A stretch of 14,483 bases of DNA from contig CAYHGV010000076.1 of the NCBI GenBank assembly GCA_964356135.1, positions 1-14,483 of the forward strand, given 5' to 3'. A program made the position numbers and the translations under genes. Origin of the DNA: CAYHGV01 sp964356135 (GTDB lineage: Bacteria; Hydrothermota; Tepidihabitantia; CAYHGV01). Positions within the stretch are counted from its first letter, which is position 1, and every line of letters begins with the position of its first letter. The notes under the pieces were generated by a model. It worked only from the letters and a program-made list of their open reading frames with translations. It searched no databases and had not been told where the DNA came from. Below are positions 7,200 through 14,481 of this stretch, in pieces.

Positions 7200-7796
7200 A
7201 TGGAAAAAGCGTTGATTACGCTCCTCGTGCTGGGATTGGCTTGGGGCTGCAGCGGTGAAAAGCCGAAAGCTGAACCCAAGTCGGAAGCACCCCAGACCGA
7301 ACAACCGAAGCCGACCAAGCTGGAATTAGCCCAATCGGTCAAGGACAAACCGATAACCTTGACCGGAAAGGAATCGGCGCGGATTGAAACCAACAAAGGC
7401 ACCTTCGAGATCGAATTTTATCCCAACGATGCCCCGGCGAGTGTCAAGAATTTTATCCGCCTGGCAGAAGTCGGATTTTACGACGGTCTCACCTTCCACC
7501 GCTATGTGCCTGATTTTGTAATTCAGGGCGGCGACCCGGCAGGCAATGGGTCCGGTGATTGCGGCTGGACCATCCCGCTGGAGGTCGGCAAACCCAAACA
7601 TACCACCGGCGCCCTCGGTATGGCGCGCTCTTCTGACCCGAACTCGGGCAGTTGCCAGTTCTACGTTGTCTTAAAAACCGCCCCTCATTTAGATGGACAA
7701 TACACCGTCTTTGGTAATGTCCGCAAAGGAATGGATGTGGTCAATCAACTCCGGCAGGGCGATACGATGACCAAGGTGACCATCATCCGGGATTAG
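7200..7796 (+). CDS. Cyclophilin-type peptidyl-prolyl cis-trans isomerase, lipoprotein
   Basis: A 198-residue PPIase that catalyses cis-trans isomerisation of Xaa-Pro bonds, probably as a folding factor tethered to the cell envelope. Residues 1-16 are hydrophobic and end in LAWG-C17, a slightly atypical lipobox with Ala at -3. A Lys/Pro/Glu-rich linker (18-40) follows. The cyclophilin core runs from about 58 to 198: GLTFHR (catalytic R101), VIQGGDP (Q109), GALGMAR (138-143), SCQFYVVL (151-158) and HLDGQYTVFG (163-172). His163 replaces the Trp of human CypA, as in many bacterial homologs. The ATG at 7200 is chosen over an in-frame upstream start at 7173 because AAGGAGG (7189-7195) stands 4 nt before it and the lipoprotein signal begins there. 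The next gene starts 1 nt after its stop, so the two are probably co-translated. Confidence 0.92.
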   Translation: MEKALITLLVLGLAWGCSGEKPKAEPKSEAPQTEQPKPTKLELAQSVKDKPITLTGKESARIETNKGTFEIEFYPNDAPASVKNFIRLAEVGFYDGLTFHRYVPDFVIQGGDPAGNGSGDCGWTIPLEVGKPKHTTGALGMARSSDPNSGSCQFYVVLKTAPHLDGQYTVFGNVRKGMDVVNQLRQGDTMTKVTIIRD

Positions 7797-7797
7797 C

Positions 7798-8622
7798 ATG
7801 GGTCGCCGAGCGCTGCCGATTTTAATTTTTCTTGTAACCTGCGCTCCTCAATTCGACGAACAAAAGGCGCGGGAGGAAATTACATCGTTGGTTGCTACTC
7901 AATACCAGGACTGGTTCAAACTGACCGAAGGCTCAGAACCAAATGACAGCACAGTCGTCGATACCATTCCCAGAATCGTAGAAGGCGACTCGATTCTCCA
8001 GCGCTGGTGGCATGCTATCGACAGTCTGGGCATCGTTGTCTCGATGACCTTCGACCGCGACTCCCTGGCGTATGTCACCGTCTACAATGACCGTCGGGGT
8101 ACACTCCATTTCTCACTTAAACACGATACTGCTTTCACCAACCAGGAGAAGTCAATTATTGATCAAGCCTACCGCTATGCGGTTTTCTACAAAGATGCGG
8201 CAACCGACTCCTGGCGTCTGCAGGCAGTGACCTGGGCTGAAATCATATCCGATACTATCCTCCATCCGACGGTCAATATTGCCGAGATTGAACTCGGCGG
8301 AACGGTCTACTTCGATACCACCCTCAACCATCTCTGGGCTCTGGATGAGATTATCGGTTTCACTTCGACCGACACATCGGTTACCGTCAAGCTTAAAACC
8401 TACGAAGACACGGCAACTGCAGTCGCTGTGCTCTACGCCCAGGGCAGAAAACGATTCATCCCCGATGGTCAAGATAAAAATACCTGGGTCGCGAGTTTTA
8501 AACCTCCCGCCACCCCGGGACACTACCGGCTGGTCATCAACCTGATCAATCGCAAAACATTCTTCGATGCGGGTTACCCCGACGATTCCAACAGCTGGGT
8601 GGTTGATTACGAGGTGAAATAA
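7798..8622 (+). CDS. Hypothetical lipoprotein
   Basis: A 274-residue protein of unrecognised family. The N-terminus MGRRALPILIFLVTC is a lipoprotein signal with a good lipobox (LVT-C15). The mature part is acidic and soluble-looking, with beta-rich repeats of Asp/Thr/Val and no transmembrane helix. Residues 175-274 may form one beta-sandwich domain (TVYFDTTLNHLWALDEIIG, then VTVKLKTYED and GHYRLVINLINRKTF). The start codon lies 1 nt after the cyclophilin stop codon and no separate Shine-Dalgarno site is seen, so it is likely translated by coupling. It may be an accessory factor of the envelope PPIase, which is inference from position. It ends 36 bp before a strong terminator. Confidence 0.8.
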   Translation: MGRRALPILIFLVTCAPQFDEQKAREEITSLVATQYQDWFKLTEGSEPNDSTVVDTIPRIVEGDSILQRWWHAIDSLGIVVSMTFDRDSLAYVTVYNDRRGTLHFSLKHDTAFTNQEKSIIDQAYRYAVFYKDAATDSWRLQAVTWAEIISDTILHPTVNIAEIELGGTVYFDTTLNHLWALDEIIGFTSTDTSVTVKLKTYEDTATAVAVLYAQGRKRFIPDGQDKNTWVASFKPPATPGHYRLVINLINRKTFFDAGYPDDSNSWVVDYEVK

Positions 8623-8658
8623 AGCTTACTGAGAACGGTTCAAGAGGTGGACACTGGT

Positions 8659-8688
8659 AAGCCGGACATATGAATGTCCGGCTTTTTT
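8659..8688 (+). terminator. Intrinsic terminator of the cyclophilin-lipoprotein operon
   Basis: A perfect 11-bp stem, AAGCCGGACAT/ATGTCCGGCTT, with a 4-nt loop ATGA, runs into T6 (8683-8688). It is 36 bp after the lipoprotein stop. In the other direction only two T follow the stem, so it should act mainly on the + strand. Confidence 0.92.
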
Positions 8689-8723
8689 ATTCGACCAACG
8701 AACCGTATGAAAAAATGGCTTTG

Positions 8724-8744
8724 AAAAAATTGATAACCATCAAT
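8724..8744 (-). terminator. Candidate weak terminator for the leftward genes
   Basis: Read on the - strand, ATTGAT-GGTT-ATCAAT (8744-8729) is a perfect 6-bp stem with a 4-nt loop followed by a run of T (8729-8724). It lies 44 bp after the stop of the barrel-protein gene. The stem is A/T-rich and therefore weak, but position and T-run fit. Confidence 0.45.
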
Positions 8745-8788
8745 CCTGTATTATTCGATTTTTGGGGAATAAGTACGTTGGGTTCGCT

Positions 8789-9505
8789 TTATAACCGGAG
8801 TCTAACCCCGCCAATGATTGTCTGCGGCGGATCGGAGCCCAGCGGAACGACGAGACCGAAACTCACATTCCAATTATCACTGATATATATGGAAACATTG
8901 GGAATAACCGCTTGGGGGGTGCTTTCGTATTCCACGCCCAAGGCTACGGGCTTAATCGGCCAGACCTGTGCTGCCAGATTATACACAAAGCCCTCCGGCT
9001 TCAGGACGAACTTCCCCTCGGTAAAATCGTAGACCGGCAGGTCCAATCCTAGGTCAAAAAACAAGGCGAAAAATTTCCAGACATACGCATTGGCGAGGTA
9101 GGGAGTAAGTTTTAATCGGTCGGCAACCGGACCCAGGGTATCCGACGTGGTGGGCAAAGAGAACTCCCCGCCGATCGCAAAGAAATCTCCAAAACCTTTG
9201 AACAGCTGGTAGGTCGTTTCAAATTTTATATCGCCGATACCGACCCGCTTTACTCCCAGTGTTGGATACTGCCAGATAAAAGGAATCGTTGCCCCGAAGC
9301 GGAAATTATCCAATGGCACCGCCCGGATATAAAACGGGAGCTGGACGGTCTTGCCGGAATCGGTCTTGGCATACCGGAAGAGCAAGTCTCCTTTGATTGC
9401 CCCGTAAAATTCGACCAGCCCGCTCCGCGCAACGATCGGGTCCGAATAATCCGGATAATCCATAAACCAGTTGAAACCCAAAAGAAGAATTAGTAAACTT
9501 AGCAT
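8789..9505 (-). CDS. Outer-membrane beta-barrel protein (transporter/porin-like)
   Basis: A 238-residue protein with a short hydrophobic N-terminus (MLSLLILLLGFNWF) and alternating amphipathic strands (FRFGATIPFIW, IKFETTYQLF, FFAIGGEFSL, VALGVEYES, WNVSFGLVVPLG). The C-terminal strand IIGGVRLRL ends at the final Leu, as expected for a barrel. It resembles the barrel proteins annotated as MetA-pathway-of-phenol-degradation or transporter-like, which are poorly defined functionally. The ATG at 9505 is the earliest possible start because an in-frame TGA lies at 9511-9509. The signal peptide lacks the usual positive n-region, so the export signal is weak. No Shine-Dalgarno site is visible in the 10-bp gap from the upstream gene. 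The two are probably one transcript. Confidence 0.72.
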   Translation of the reverse strand: MLSLLILLLGFNWFMDYPDYSDPIVARSGLVEFYGAIKGDLLFRYAKTDSGKTVQLPFYIRAVPLDNFRFGATIPFIWQYPTLGVKRVGIGDIKFETTYQLFKGFGDFFAIGGEFSLPTTSDTLGPVADRLKLTPYLANAYVWKFFALFFDLGLDLPVYDFTEGKFVLKPEGFVYNLAAQVWPIKPVALGVEYESTPQAVIPNVSIYISDNWNVSFGLVVPLGSDPPQTIIGGVRLRL

Positions 9506-9515
9506 TTTTCAATTT

Positions 9516-10016
9516 TCATTTTGCGCTGTGCAATTTCTTTTTAAGATTCGGGATCAGTCCGCCATCATTGAGGATCTCTAAGATAAATGGCGGCAGCGGG
9601 ATAGATTTGATCACTTCCCCGGTCACGAGATTTTTCACCCAGCCTTCTTGAAAATTGACCGAAAGTTCCTGGCCCGGTTCGACCTTGTGTGTAATTCCCG
9701 GGCAGATGACGATCGGCAAGCCTAAATTGATCGCATTCCGGTAATAGATGCGGGCAAAGGATTCGGCGACAACACAACTGATGCCTGCAAATTTCAAACA
9801 GGTTGCCGCCTGCTCCCGACTCGAGCCGCACCCGAAATACCGGCCGGCAACGACGATGTCGCCGGGCTTCACCTGTTTTACAAAATCCGGATAGACCAGC
9901 TCAAAACAGTGTTGTGCCATCTCGACCGGTTCGAATATCGCAAGATATTTTCCGGGATAGATAACATCGGTATTGACATTATCCCCAAACTTCCAAACCT
10001 TCCCGTTAATCGTCAT
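9516..10016 (-). CDS. Aconitase/3-isopropylmalate dehydratase-family small subunit (swivel domain)
   Basis: A 166-residue swivel-domain protein, the usual length of the short LeuD/HacB subunits of archaea and many anaerobes. Signatures are VWKFGDNVNTDVI at 7-19, GRYFGCGSSREQA at 58-70, SFARIYYRNAINLGLP at 86-101, and the closing LPPFILEILNDGGLIP. This subunit works with a separate [4Fe-4S] large subunit to isomerise a hydroxy-di/tricarboxylate. The large subunit is not in the window. The substrate loop reads YLAI at 24-27. From memory of the family, YLRT marks isopropylmalate isomerase and YLVM/YLVY homoaconitase, so this protein matches neither and leuD is not assigned. The TCA-type neighbours make citrate or a related acid possible. 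No Shine-Dalgarno site is seen before the ATG; the leader is A/T-rich with TAATAAT about 13 nt upstream. Confidence 0.85.
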   Translation of the reverse strand: MTINGKVWKFGDNVNTDVIYPGKYLAIFEPVEMAQHCFELVYPDFVKQVKPGDIVVAGRYFGCGSSREQAATCLKFAGISCVVAESFARIYYRNAINLGLPIVICPGITHKVEPGQELSVNFQEGWVKNLVTGEVIKSIPLPPFILEILNDGGLIPNLKKKLHSAK

Positions 10017-10093
10017 AAAAGTAAAAATAATTATTACGATGTGAACGAAAATCGGAAAACACGAAAAGTTTTCGGCAAGTAAAAAATTTAATT

Positions 10094-10125
10094 ATTTCGT
10101 GATTTCGTTCTTTCGTGCTTTCGTG
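10094..10125. repeat. Four tandem octamers (ATTTCGTG-type)
   Basis: Consecutive units are ATTTCGTG, ATTTCGTT, CTTTCGTG and CTTTCGTG (10094-10125). They sit in the 138-bp gene-free gap between korD and the LeuD-like gene. The gap also holds further TTCGTG-like pieces on the other strand (CACGAAAAG, AACGAAAAT, around 10044-10067). No promoter of good quality and no terminator was found in the gap. Confidence 0.7.
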
Positions 10126-10154
10126 ATATCGGTTGATGTTTTTTATTACTTTCT

Positions 10155-10391
10155 TCACTGCTTCTCGACAAAAATCGCCAGGTCCGGGCAGCGCAGTTCG
10201 CAGAGCCGGTCACCGGTGCAGACTTCGACATTGGCAACTTCGACCTTTCGGTCATTACCCAGCGCTAACACATCCTTCGGGCAGAACGCAATGCAGATTT
10301 CACAACCCTTGCATAATTCTTTGAAGACATGGATCTTAAGCTTATCGTCGCTTTTGCTGAAACTAACCGGGTTGAATTCTTTTTTTATCAC
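10155..10391 (-). CDS. korD: 2-oxoacid:ferredoxin oxidoreductase delta subunit (2[4Fe-4S] ferredoxin), Asp-variant
   Basis: A 78-residue dicluster ferredoxin-like protein, typical of the delta subunit of 2-oxoglutarate (or other 2-oxoacid) ferredoxin oxidoreductases, which passes electrons from the catalytic subunits to ferredoxin. Cluster I is complete: C27xxC30xxC33xxxC37-P. Cluster II reads C58xxD61xxC64xxxC68-P, so the second ligand position is Asp (codon GAC, 10211-10209) instead of Cys. The tail CPDLAI is diagnostic of the KorD/VorD group. The GTG start overlaps the sucD stop (GTGA), and AAAGGAG (10403-10397) stands 5 nt before it. Co-location with sucCD favours 2-oxoglutarate as substrate. 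The alpha, beta and gamma subunits are missing downstream, where the operon stops at a repeat-bearing gap. Confidence 0.87.
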   Translation of the reverse strand: MIKKEFNPVSFSKSDDKLKIHVFKELCKGCEICIAFCPKDVLALGNDRKVEVANVEVCTGDRLCELRCPDLAIFVEKQ

Positions 10392-11272
10392 GCCATCTCC
10401 TTTGCCGCTAAGACCTCTTTCAGTTTTTCCGCCACCGCTGCCGGCTCAAAACAGACCGGCACCTTCGCCGCTTCAAATGCCTTTATCTTCTCCTCGGCAG
10501 TGCCGGTGCCGCCGGCAATAATCGCACCCGCATGACCCATCCGTTTGCCCGGCGGTGCGGTCCGGCCGGCAATAAAACTGACCACCGGTTTTTTGACATA
10601 CCGGCTGATGTAACGACTCGCGTCTTCTTCGTCCGTGCCCCCGATTTCACCCACCAGCACCACTGCCTTCGTCTCCGGGTCGTTATTGAAAGCTTCTAAG
10701 CAGTCGATAAAATTTGTACCGATAATCGGGTCGCCGCCAATCCCGACACAGGTCGTTTCGCCTAATCCCGCATTGGTGATATGACTGACAATCTCATAGG
10801 TCAGAGTTCCCGACCTTGAAACCACCCCGACCGAGCCTTTTTTGAATATCGTTCCCGGCAGAATACCGACCTTGGCTTCGCCCGGCGAAATCAGACCAGG
10901 GCAATTCGGTCCGACAATCCTCGTCTTTTTATCTTTAAGGTAACCGACGATTTTGAGCATGTCGTTCGCCGGCACCCCTTCCGAAATGCAGACGACGAGG
11001 TCCAATCCTGCATCAATCGCTTCATACATTGCATCCGCGGCCATGACCGCCGGCACAAAAATGATCGAGGTGTTGGCATTGGCTGCGGTCTTCGCTTCAC
11101 CGACGGTATTAAATACCGGCACCCCTTCGACACTCGAACCGCCTTTACCCGGAGTCACTCCTGCCACAACCTGGGTACCGTAGCCGAGCATCTGGCGGGT
11201 GTGGAATGCACCATCCCGACCGGTAATCCCCTGGACTAAAACCTTCGTATTTTTATTGACGAAAACACTCAT
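10388..11272 (-). CDS. sucD: Succinate-CoA ligase (ADP/GDP-forming) alpha subunit
   Basis: A 294-residue alpha subunit that catalyses, with SucC, succinyl-CoA + NDP + Pi to succinate + CoA + NTP. It contains the CoA-binding Rossmann domain (KVLVQGITGRDGAFHTRQML at 10-29, GVTPGKGG at 38-45), IVGPNCPGLISP at 119-130, the GVVSRSGTLTYE ligase domain at 149-160, and the phosphorylated active-site His at 247 in GKRMGHAGA. Its length equals that of E. coli-type SucD. ATG 11272 overlaps the sucC stop (ATGA) and its own stop overlaps the korD start (GTGA), which shows tight translational coupling. It is complete and no active-site residue is missing. Confidence 0.96.
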   Translation of the reverse strand: MSVFVNKNTKVLVQGITGRDGAFHTRQMLGYGTQVVAGVTPGKGGSSVEGVPVFNTVGEAKTAANANTSIIFVPAVMAADAMYEAIDAGLDLVVCISEGVPANDMLKIVGYLKDKKTRIVGPNCPGLISPGEAKVGILPGTIFKKGSVGVVSRSGTLTYEIVSHITNAGLGETTCVGIGGDPIIGTNFIDCLEAFNNDPETKAVVLVGEIGGTDEEDASRYISRYVKKPVVSFIAGRTAPPGKRMGHAGAIIAGGTGTAEEKIKAFEAAKVPVCFEPAAVAEKLKEVLAAKEMA

Positions 11273-12399
11273 CGACTCAACTCGATCGCCTTCTGGACGC
11301 CTTCCGCCATCGTTCGCACCGGGACCAGCGCTGAACCTTTGAGCAGTTCTCCGGCACGGTCTTCATTGGTGCCGGTAAGCCGGACCACGATCGGCTGCTC
11401 GATTTTTACCTTCGATGCGACATCTAAGAGCCCCTGCGCAACATCATCACACCGGGTAATGCCGCCGAAAATGTTGATCAGTATCGACTTGACATTTTTA
11501 TCTTCAAGAAGAATCCGCATCGCATTCGCCATCTTCTCCGGACTCGATGACCCGCCGATATCTAAAAAATTCGCCGGTTCACCGCCGTAGCGCTTAATCA
11601 AATCCATCGTCGCCATTGCCAGTCCCGCACCGTTGACGATACAACCGACCGTGCCCGAAAGCTTGATATACGAAAAGCCCAATTCTTTCGCTTCGTGTTC
11701 TTTCTCCTCATCCGGCGCCAATTCCCGCAGTGCTTCAAGCTCGGGATGGCGTTCCAACCCGTTATCATCGAACACAATCTTGGCATCCAGGGCAATCATC
11801 TCATGCTCGCGGGTTACGACCAGCGGATTTGTTTCGGCAATCGAGCAGTCGTAGTCAAAAAATAGTCGTGAAAGCCGCACCGCGATGCCGGCGAAGCTCA
11901 ACGCCATTTTCGCATCGGTCATAACTTTAAAACCGAGCGCGCGCGCCTCGAAGGCTCGAAGCCCCATAATCGGGTCAATCTCGAGCTTATGGATCAGTTC
12001 CGGAGTCTGCCGGGCGACTTCTTCGATTTCCACTCCGCCCGCTGCCGAAACCATCATCACCGGACAGCGGTTGCGCCGGTCAACGGTAATACCTAAATAG
12101 AACTCCTGCGCGATGTCGCGGGCTTTGTAGAGTAAAACTTTTTTTACCTCCACTCCTTTGATATTCATTCCCAGAATCGCGGTCGCCTTAGTCTTTACTT
12201 CCTCTAAGGTATCTGCCTTTTTGACGCCGCCTGCTTTACCCCGGCCGCCCACCAGCACCTGGGCTTTAACCATTACCGGCAGCCCGACCGCTTCCGCCGC
12301 TTTCACCGCCTGGTCCGGAGTTGTCGCCAATTGTTCAAAAGGAATCGGAATTCCGTATTTCGCAAAGATCTCTTTCGCCTGGTACTCGTGTATCTTCAT
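11269..12399 (-). CDS. sucC: Succinate-CoA ligase (ADP/GDP-forming) beta subunit
   Basis: A 376-residue beta subunit with the N-terminal ATP-grasp domain (MKIHEYQAKEIFAKYGIP; VKAQVLVGGRGKAGG at 44-58; EFYLGITVDR at 99-108; AETNPLVV at 188-195) and the C-terminal CoA-ligase domain (GCIVNGAGLAMATMD at 252-266, FLDIGGSSSPEKM at 278-290, NIFGGITRCDDVA at 309-321). It binds the nucleotide and succinate. It is the first gene of sucC-sucD-korD and is driven by a near-consensus promoter whose -10 box ends 10 nt before this ATG. No Shine-Dalgarno site precedes it (the leader is TCCCCCATTC), so the mRNA is predicted to be leaderless. It is slightly shorter than the E. coli protein (388), as is common. 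Confidence 0.96.
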   Translation of the reverse strand: MKIHEYQAKEIFAKYGIPIPFEQLATTPDQAVKAAEAVGLPVMVKAQVLVGGRGKAGGVKKADTLEEVKTKATAILGMNIKGVEVKKVLLYKARDIAQEFYLGITVDRRNRCPVMMVSAAGGVEIEEVARQTPELIHKLEIDPIMGLRAFEARALGFKVMTDAKMALSFAGIAVRLSRLFFDYDCSIAETNPLVVTREHEMIALDAKIVFDDNGLERHPELEALRELAPDEEKEHEAKELGFSYIKLSGTVGCIVNGAGLAMATMDLIKRYGGEPANFLDIGGSSSPEKMANAMRILLEDKNVKSILINIFGGITRCDDVAQGLLDVASKVKIEQPIVVRLTGTNEDRAGELLKGSALVPVRTMAEGVQKAIELSR

Positions 12400-12409
12400 G
12401 AATGGGGGA

Positions 12410-12437
12410 ATTCTAATAAACTATCGAAAAATGTCAA
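12410..12437 (-). promoter_or_regulatory. Promoter of the sucC-sucD-korD operon, leaderless type
   Basis: On the - strand: -35 TTGACA (12437-12432), a 16-nt spacer, and -10 TAGAAT (12415-12410). The ATG of sucC at 12399 is 10 nt past the -10 box, giving a leader of about 2-4 nt. The promoter occupies the only gap (47 bp) after the secreted-protein gene. Confidence 0.75.
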
Positions 12438-12446
12438 GAACCCGAA

Positions 12447-14363
12447 TTATTTCAGCCGCACCACCTTCTTGGTTGATTTATAATCTTTGGTCTCTAATCG
12501 GTAGAAATAGACACCGGTTGCCACTTTCAGTCCATTATCCGCCTTTCCATCCCAGGTAATGGTGTAATAACCCGGCTTCTGAGTGGCATTCACAAGCCGT
12601 CTGACTATTCTGCCAGATACATCATAGACCTTGAGGCTTACAAAGGTCTCGACCGGTAACTGGTATTTTATTGTAGTAGTCAGCCTAAATGGATTAGGAT
12701 AATTCTGGAACAGGGCAAAGATGCCCGGGAGCCGTTCGAGTTTGGCTAACTGTGGTCCGCCCATCGCCTGCAAGCCTTCTTCTTCAAACTTGGTCAGTAT
12801 TATTCTCGGAGAAGGCACATAATCGCCGTATTGGTTTATGAGTTTAATCCGGAGTGAACAGCCATTCAGCGGCTGGGTCGGCAGTAATTCTGTAACCCGC
12901 AATAATTCTTTCGAATAGAGGGGTATTGAATCTCGGAGGATAAGACCATTGATCCTAATACCCATCCGCCATCCTTCAGGCGATGTTGTCGTATCGAAAT
13001 AGAACTCGGTAAATAGCCGGTAATTGCCGCTCGGCTCTATATAAGGAAAGCGATAGACAAGGCTGTCAGTGCCGTAGTCTGCCTGCATATACTCTTCGTC
13101 GCCGAATAATTTTATCCCGTCCCGATAGGCGGTGAATGGTGTTGGATTTCTCTGTCCCATCTTCAGATAGGCGTAGGGTGTAATTCCGTATTCACCGGTA
13201 TTCGTATACTTTTTTATGTCACCGCCCAAAGTGTAGAGCGTATCATCAATTTGTTGGGTCCAGAGGGCAAATCGAGCCGGACAGATGCTATCTCCAGAGA
13301 TAAACTGGTCGGCTTCAATGCAAGGATATGCTGCAGGCAGGGAATCGGTGTTCAGGGTCTCGGGCTCGGACCACGCCCGGTTCGCCGCATCCCAGAGGCT
13401 TGTAAAGACATCGCCATCATCTTCAAAAACGATAAAGCTCCCCTTGCCGGTAACATTTCTTGGCTCTTGGCCAGTATAGACCGTATCTCTAAACATTTCA
13501 GCCGTATCTCCGATATAGAAATAGCTATGAACGATAGAGCTACCCTCACCCCAACCAACACCGACATTGTAGACTTCCGCTGGTCCGGGGCTAACCATGC
13601 AGGCGTTAGACTTGGATGAAGATGTGCTTAAAATTTTGGTCACAAACGATCCCCCAGATTTATACCCAAACATGACCGAGGTATTTTCCACCCAGGCTAA
13701 ATAGGGAACACCTGAATAATCAATCGCAATCGCTGCCCCTAATGAATCAATCGGTCCCTGAGTCGCTGGTGTCCAGCTGCTCACTTGTTGCACGGTTAAG
13801 GTCGGATTGGATAAGTGAAATTTACCGTAGAATAGAATAATATCGCCGATAGTCATTCTGTCGGGCGCTATGTTTTTAATCGGCTTCACCAAATCCTTTT
13901 TAAACGATGTGCTTTTTGCGGCAAAACTGATGTGGATCGTATCACCTGGGCCTAACGCCATCCTCGGCACTGAAAGGCCATCGTCAATAGAGGAATTAGC
14001 CAAGAGGTAAGGACCCCGCCACAATGAATCCAGCCGGTATTTATAGAAGATGGAATCTCCCACTTTTGAAAGATACGCGACTCCGAGCGTATCCCAGTTC
14101 CCTCCCTGCCTGACGACAATGGTGGGGAATTTACCGACACCAAGAGTCTCGGATGGTGCAAGATTGGTATCACCGGGCAGGCACCGGAGGTAGTAAACAA
14201 CCGTATCCTGTTTTCCACCGGTATAGACCATATGGAAAACCCCTTCCGGATCTACCTGCTTCTTCCCACACGCATGGGCGGTCATGGTCCGATTACTTGA
14301 AGAATCGACTTGCCAGTTGGCATATCCCGCTATGGCAACATTATACAAACTTTGATTGCACAT
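12447..14363 (-). CDS. Secreted beta-propeller-like protein with C-terminal sorting domain, 5' end doubtful
   Basis: A 638-residue protein. Residues 40-380 contain repeated strands of the sialidase/beta-propeller kind (GVFHMVYTG at 41-49, DTIHISFAA at 141-149, GVPYLAWVE at 218-226, SFIVFEDDGDVFTSLWD at 309-325). Residues 410-530 form a further beta domain. The C-terminus (about 552-638: FQNYPNPF, LKVYDVSG, ITWDGKADNG, ATGVYFYRL, KKVVRLK) is a Por/FlgD-type sorting domain closely like that of the protease at 4375-7029. Such a domain needs Sec export, yet no signal peptide is encoded. The frame upstream is open only to a TGA at 14438-14436 and has no ATG, GTG or TTG before the ATG at 14363. No signal peptide appears in the other two frames either. 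The gene may be 5'-truncated, frameshifted or a pseudogene. Its ligand or enzyme activity is unknown. Confidence 0.75.
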   Translation of the reverse strand: MCNQSLYNVAIAGYANWQVDSSSNRTMTAHACGKKQVDPEGVFHMVYTGGKQDTVVYYLRCLPGDTNLAPSETLGVGKFPTIVVRQGGNWDTLGVAYLSKVGDSIFYKYRLDSLWRGPYLLANSSIDDGLSVPRMALGPGDTIHISFAAKSTSFKKDLVKPIKNIAPDRMTIGDIILFYGKFHLSNPTLTVQQVSSWTPATQGPIDSLGAAIAIDYSGVPYLAWVENTSVMFGYKSGGSFVTKILSTSSSKSNACMVSPGPAEVYNVGVGWGEGSSIVHSYFYIGDTAEMFRDTVYTGQEPRNVTGKGSFIVFEDDGDVFTSLWDAANRAWSEPETLNTDSLPAAYPCIEADQFISGDSICPARFALWTQQIDDTLYTLGGDIKKYTNTGEYGITPYAYLKMGQRNPTPFTAYRDGIKLFGDEEYMQADYGTDSLVYRFPYIEPSGNYRLFTEFYFDTTTSPEGWRMGIRINGLILRDSIPLYSKELLRVTELLPTQPLNGCSLRIKLINQYGDYVPSPRIILTKFEEEGLQAMGGPQLAKLERLPGIFALFQNYPNPFRLTTTIKYQLPVETFVSLKVYDVSGRIVRRLVNATQKPGYYTITWDGKADNGLKVATGVYFYRLETKDYKSTKKVVRLK

Positions 14364-14397
14364 TTTATCAAACGCTGAGATTCGATACTTGGCATAG

Positions 14398-14481
14398 CTA
14401 CAATTGGCCGAATATTTCCTCCCCGGTATTGGAGATCATGTCAAGAGGTGTGTAAATTCGTTTCAAGCGGCGTCTTCCTTT
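14398..14481 (-). other. Open reading frame tail entering from the right edge
   Basis: On the - strand a frame is open from the window edge for 27 codons, RRRLKRIYTPLDMIS and onward, to TAG at 14400-14398. It could be the C-terminus of a gene lying outside. The basic stretch followed by a TPxxxI segment is reminiscent of the end of rve-type integrase/transposase proteins, but 27 open codons can also occur by chance. No identification is made. Confidence 0.25.

Noticed and set aside
8670..9032. 120-codon + strand frame after the terminator
   Set aside because: Its ATG lies inside the terminator hairpin and the frame is antisense to the barrel-protein gene.
10094..10125. CRISPR array from the tandem octamers
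   Set aside because: Units are only 8 bp with no spacers and no cas genes nearby.
10099..10535. Overlapping + strand frames of 140 and 68 codons across the korD/sucD junction
   Set aside because: They are antisense to korD and sucD, low-complexity Ser/Pro/Ala translations, with no start signals.
14437..14444. Promoter for the secreted protein from TTGACA next to an ATG on the - strand
   Set aside because: No -10 box occurs 15-18 nt downstream, and the ATG there opens only the frame ending at 14398.
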